Of a stretch of 7,126 bases of DNA, positions 6,925 to 7,126 are shown one piece after another. The translations under genes and the position numbers were made by a program. Positions within the stretch are counted from its first letter, which is position 1, and each line of letters starts with the position of its first letter. Source of the DNA: Candidatus Rokuibacteriota bacterium (GTDB lineage Bacteria > JAUVQV01); contig JAUWCW010000098.1 of assembly GCA_030609125.1 (NCBI GenBank), forward strand, positions 1-7,126. Reading direction: 5' to 3'. The notes under the pieces were generated by a model. That model worked only from the letters and a program-made list of their open reading frames with translations, had not been told where the DNA came from and did not search any database.

Positions 6925-6993
6925 GCGAGGGATCCGGCGTGAGGGATCTGACGTGCCCCGGAGATTCCTCGTCGTTACACTCCTCGGAATGAC
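6925..6993. repeat. Repeat-like intergenic element (candidate dispersed repeat)
   Basis: The right part, 6961-6993, has ATTCC (6964-6968) opposing GGAAT (6986-6990) in the context GAGATTCCTCG...CCTCGGAATGAC. This resembles a short intergenic repeat that I recall seeing many times in GC-rich bacterial genomes (GAGATTCCTCGC...CTCGGAATGAC). The left part contains a direct repeat G(C/T)GAGGGATC at 6925-6934 and 6939-6948, like the GGGATCCCTCA half often found beside it. Membership in a repeat family is from memory and pattern, not from a search. Confidence 0.4.
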
Positions 6994-6995
6994 AA

Positions 6996-7016
6996 CGGGG
7001 GGGTCATGACACCCCG
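6996..7016. repeat. GC-rich dyad around the palindrome GTCATGAC
   Basis: The perfect eight-base palindrome GTCATGAC (7003-7010) is flanked by CGGGG (6996-7000) on the left and CCCCG (7012-7016) on the right, with spacers of two and one nt. It ends 11 nt before the -35 box of the rightward promoter, a position suited to a regulator. No T-run follows, so it is not an intrinsic terminator on either strand. It could equally be the edge of the repeat beside it. Confidence 0.35.
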
Positions 7017-7027
7017 AGCCCCTCTTC

Positions 7028-7057
7028 TTGACACCTTGTCGGGTCTGTTTCTATACT
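7028..7057 (+). promoter_or_regulatory. Sigma70-type promoter reading right, out of the window
   Basis: A perfect -35 box TTGACA (7028-7033) and a near-perfect -10 box TATACT (7052-7057) are separated by 18 nt. Transcription would begin around 7064 and run rightward, divergent from xseA. No gene start with a good ribosome binding site is visible before the window ends, so the target is unknown. Confidence 0.7.
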
Positions 7058-7126
7058 TGGTGAACTCGTGCCGCGGAACGGGGAGAAATTCCCATAACTG
7101 CCAGCGGCAGAGAAGTTTTTCGACTT

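Larger units (their letters stand above)
6854..7126. other. Non-coding divergent promoter region
   Basis: No gene is supported in these 273 bases. From left to right they hold the xseA leader and promoter, a repeat-like block with a doubled GAGGGATC and an ATTCC/GGAAT inverted pair, a GC-rich dyad around GTCATGAC, and a second promoter reading out of the window to the right. After that promoter come about 60 bases with short complementary arms and a T-run. No tRNA, rRNA or riboswitch was recognised. Confidence 0.8.

Noticed and set aside
7060-7126. Short plus-strand coding start near the right edge (GTG at 7060 or 7068)
   Set aside because: The first lies upstream of the predicted transcription start and the second ends after nine codons; neither has a ribosome binding site.

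Overview
The window holds one densely packed run of seven genes, all on the minus strand and therefore read from right to left: xseA, xseB, ispA, dxs, tlyA, nadK and the first ~40% of recN, which leaves the window at its left edge. All seven are recognised from conserved motifs. Gaps between genes are 60, 19 and 1 nt, then two overlaps (16 and 62 nt) and one direct abutment. With no terminator visible, a single long operon is the simplest reading.

The DNA is GC-rich, codons favour G/C at the third position, Shine-Dalgarno sites are GA-rich, and GTG or TTG starts are common. A cluster of exonuclease VII, prenyl synthase, DXP synthase, TlyA, NAD kinase and RecN genes is familiar from anaerobic bacteria, including Desulfobacterota (former Deltaproteobacteria) and some Firmicutes and Synergistetes. 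GC content, the character of Dxs and IspA, and a dispersed-repeat-like sequence upstream make Desulfobacterota my best guess. This is tentative, because no marker gene is present.

Region by region: 1-653 is the RecN N-terminus; 654-1574 nadK; 1513-2307 tlyA; 2292-4220 dxs; 4222-5103 ispA; 5123-5407 xseB; 5468-6847 (or 6853) xseA; 6854-7126 is non-coding. The non-coding part contains a good sigma70-type promoter reading left into xseA (6895-6923), an imperfect repeat-like element (6925-6993), a dyad (6996-7016), and a second strong sigma70-type promoter reading right (7028-7057) toward a gene or RNA outside the window.

Two themes are combined. Dxs makes 1-deoxy-D-xylulose 5-phosphate, the entry to the MEP pathway, and IspA condenses the resulting C5 units into farnesyl-type diphosphates. 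NadK supplies NADP, which MEP reduction steps need. Exonuclease VII (XseA plus XseB) and RecN act in DNA repair. TlyA is an rRNA 2'-O-methyltransferase.

This is a conserved housekeeping operon, and I do not see a new biological system in it. The points most worth a second look are tlyA, whose frame is intact but has no ATG, GTG or TTG at the expected start; the xseA leader, which has no clear Shine-Dalgarno but has a nine-codon upstream frame and a hairpin over the start; and the divergent promoter region with its repeat and a possible structured leader.
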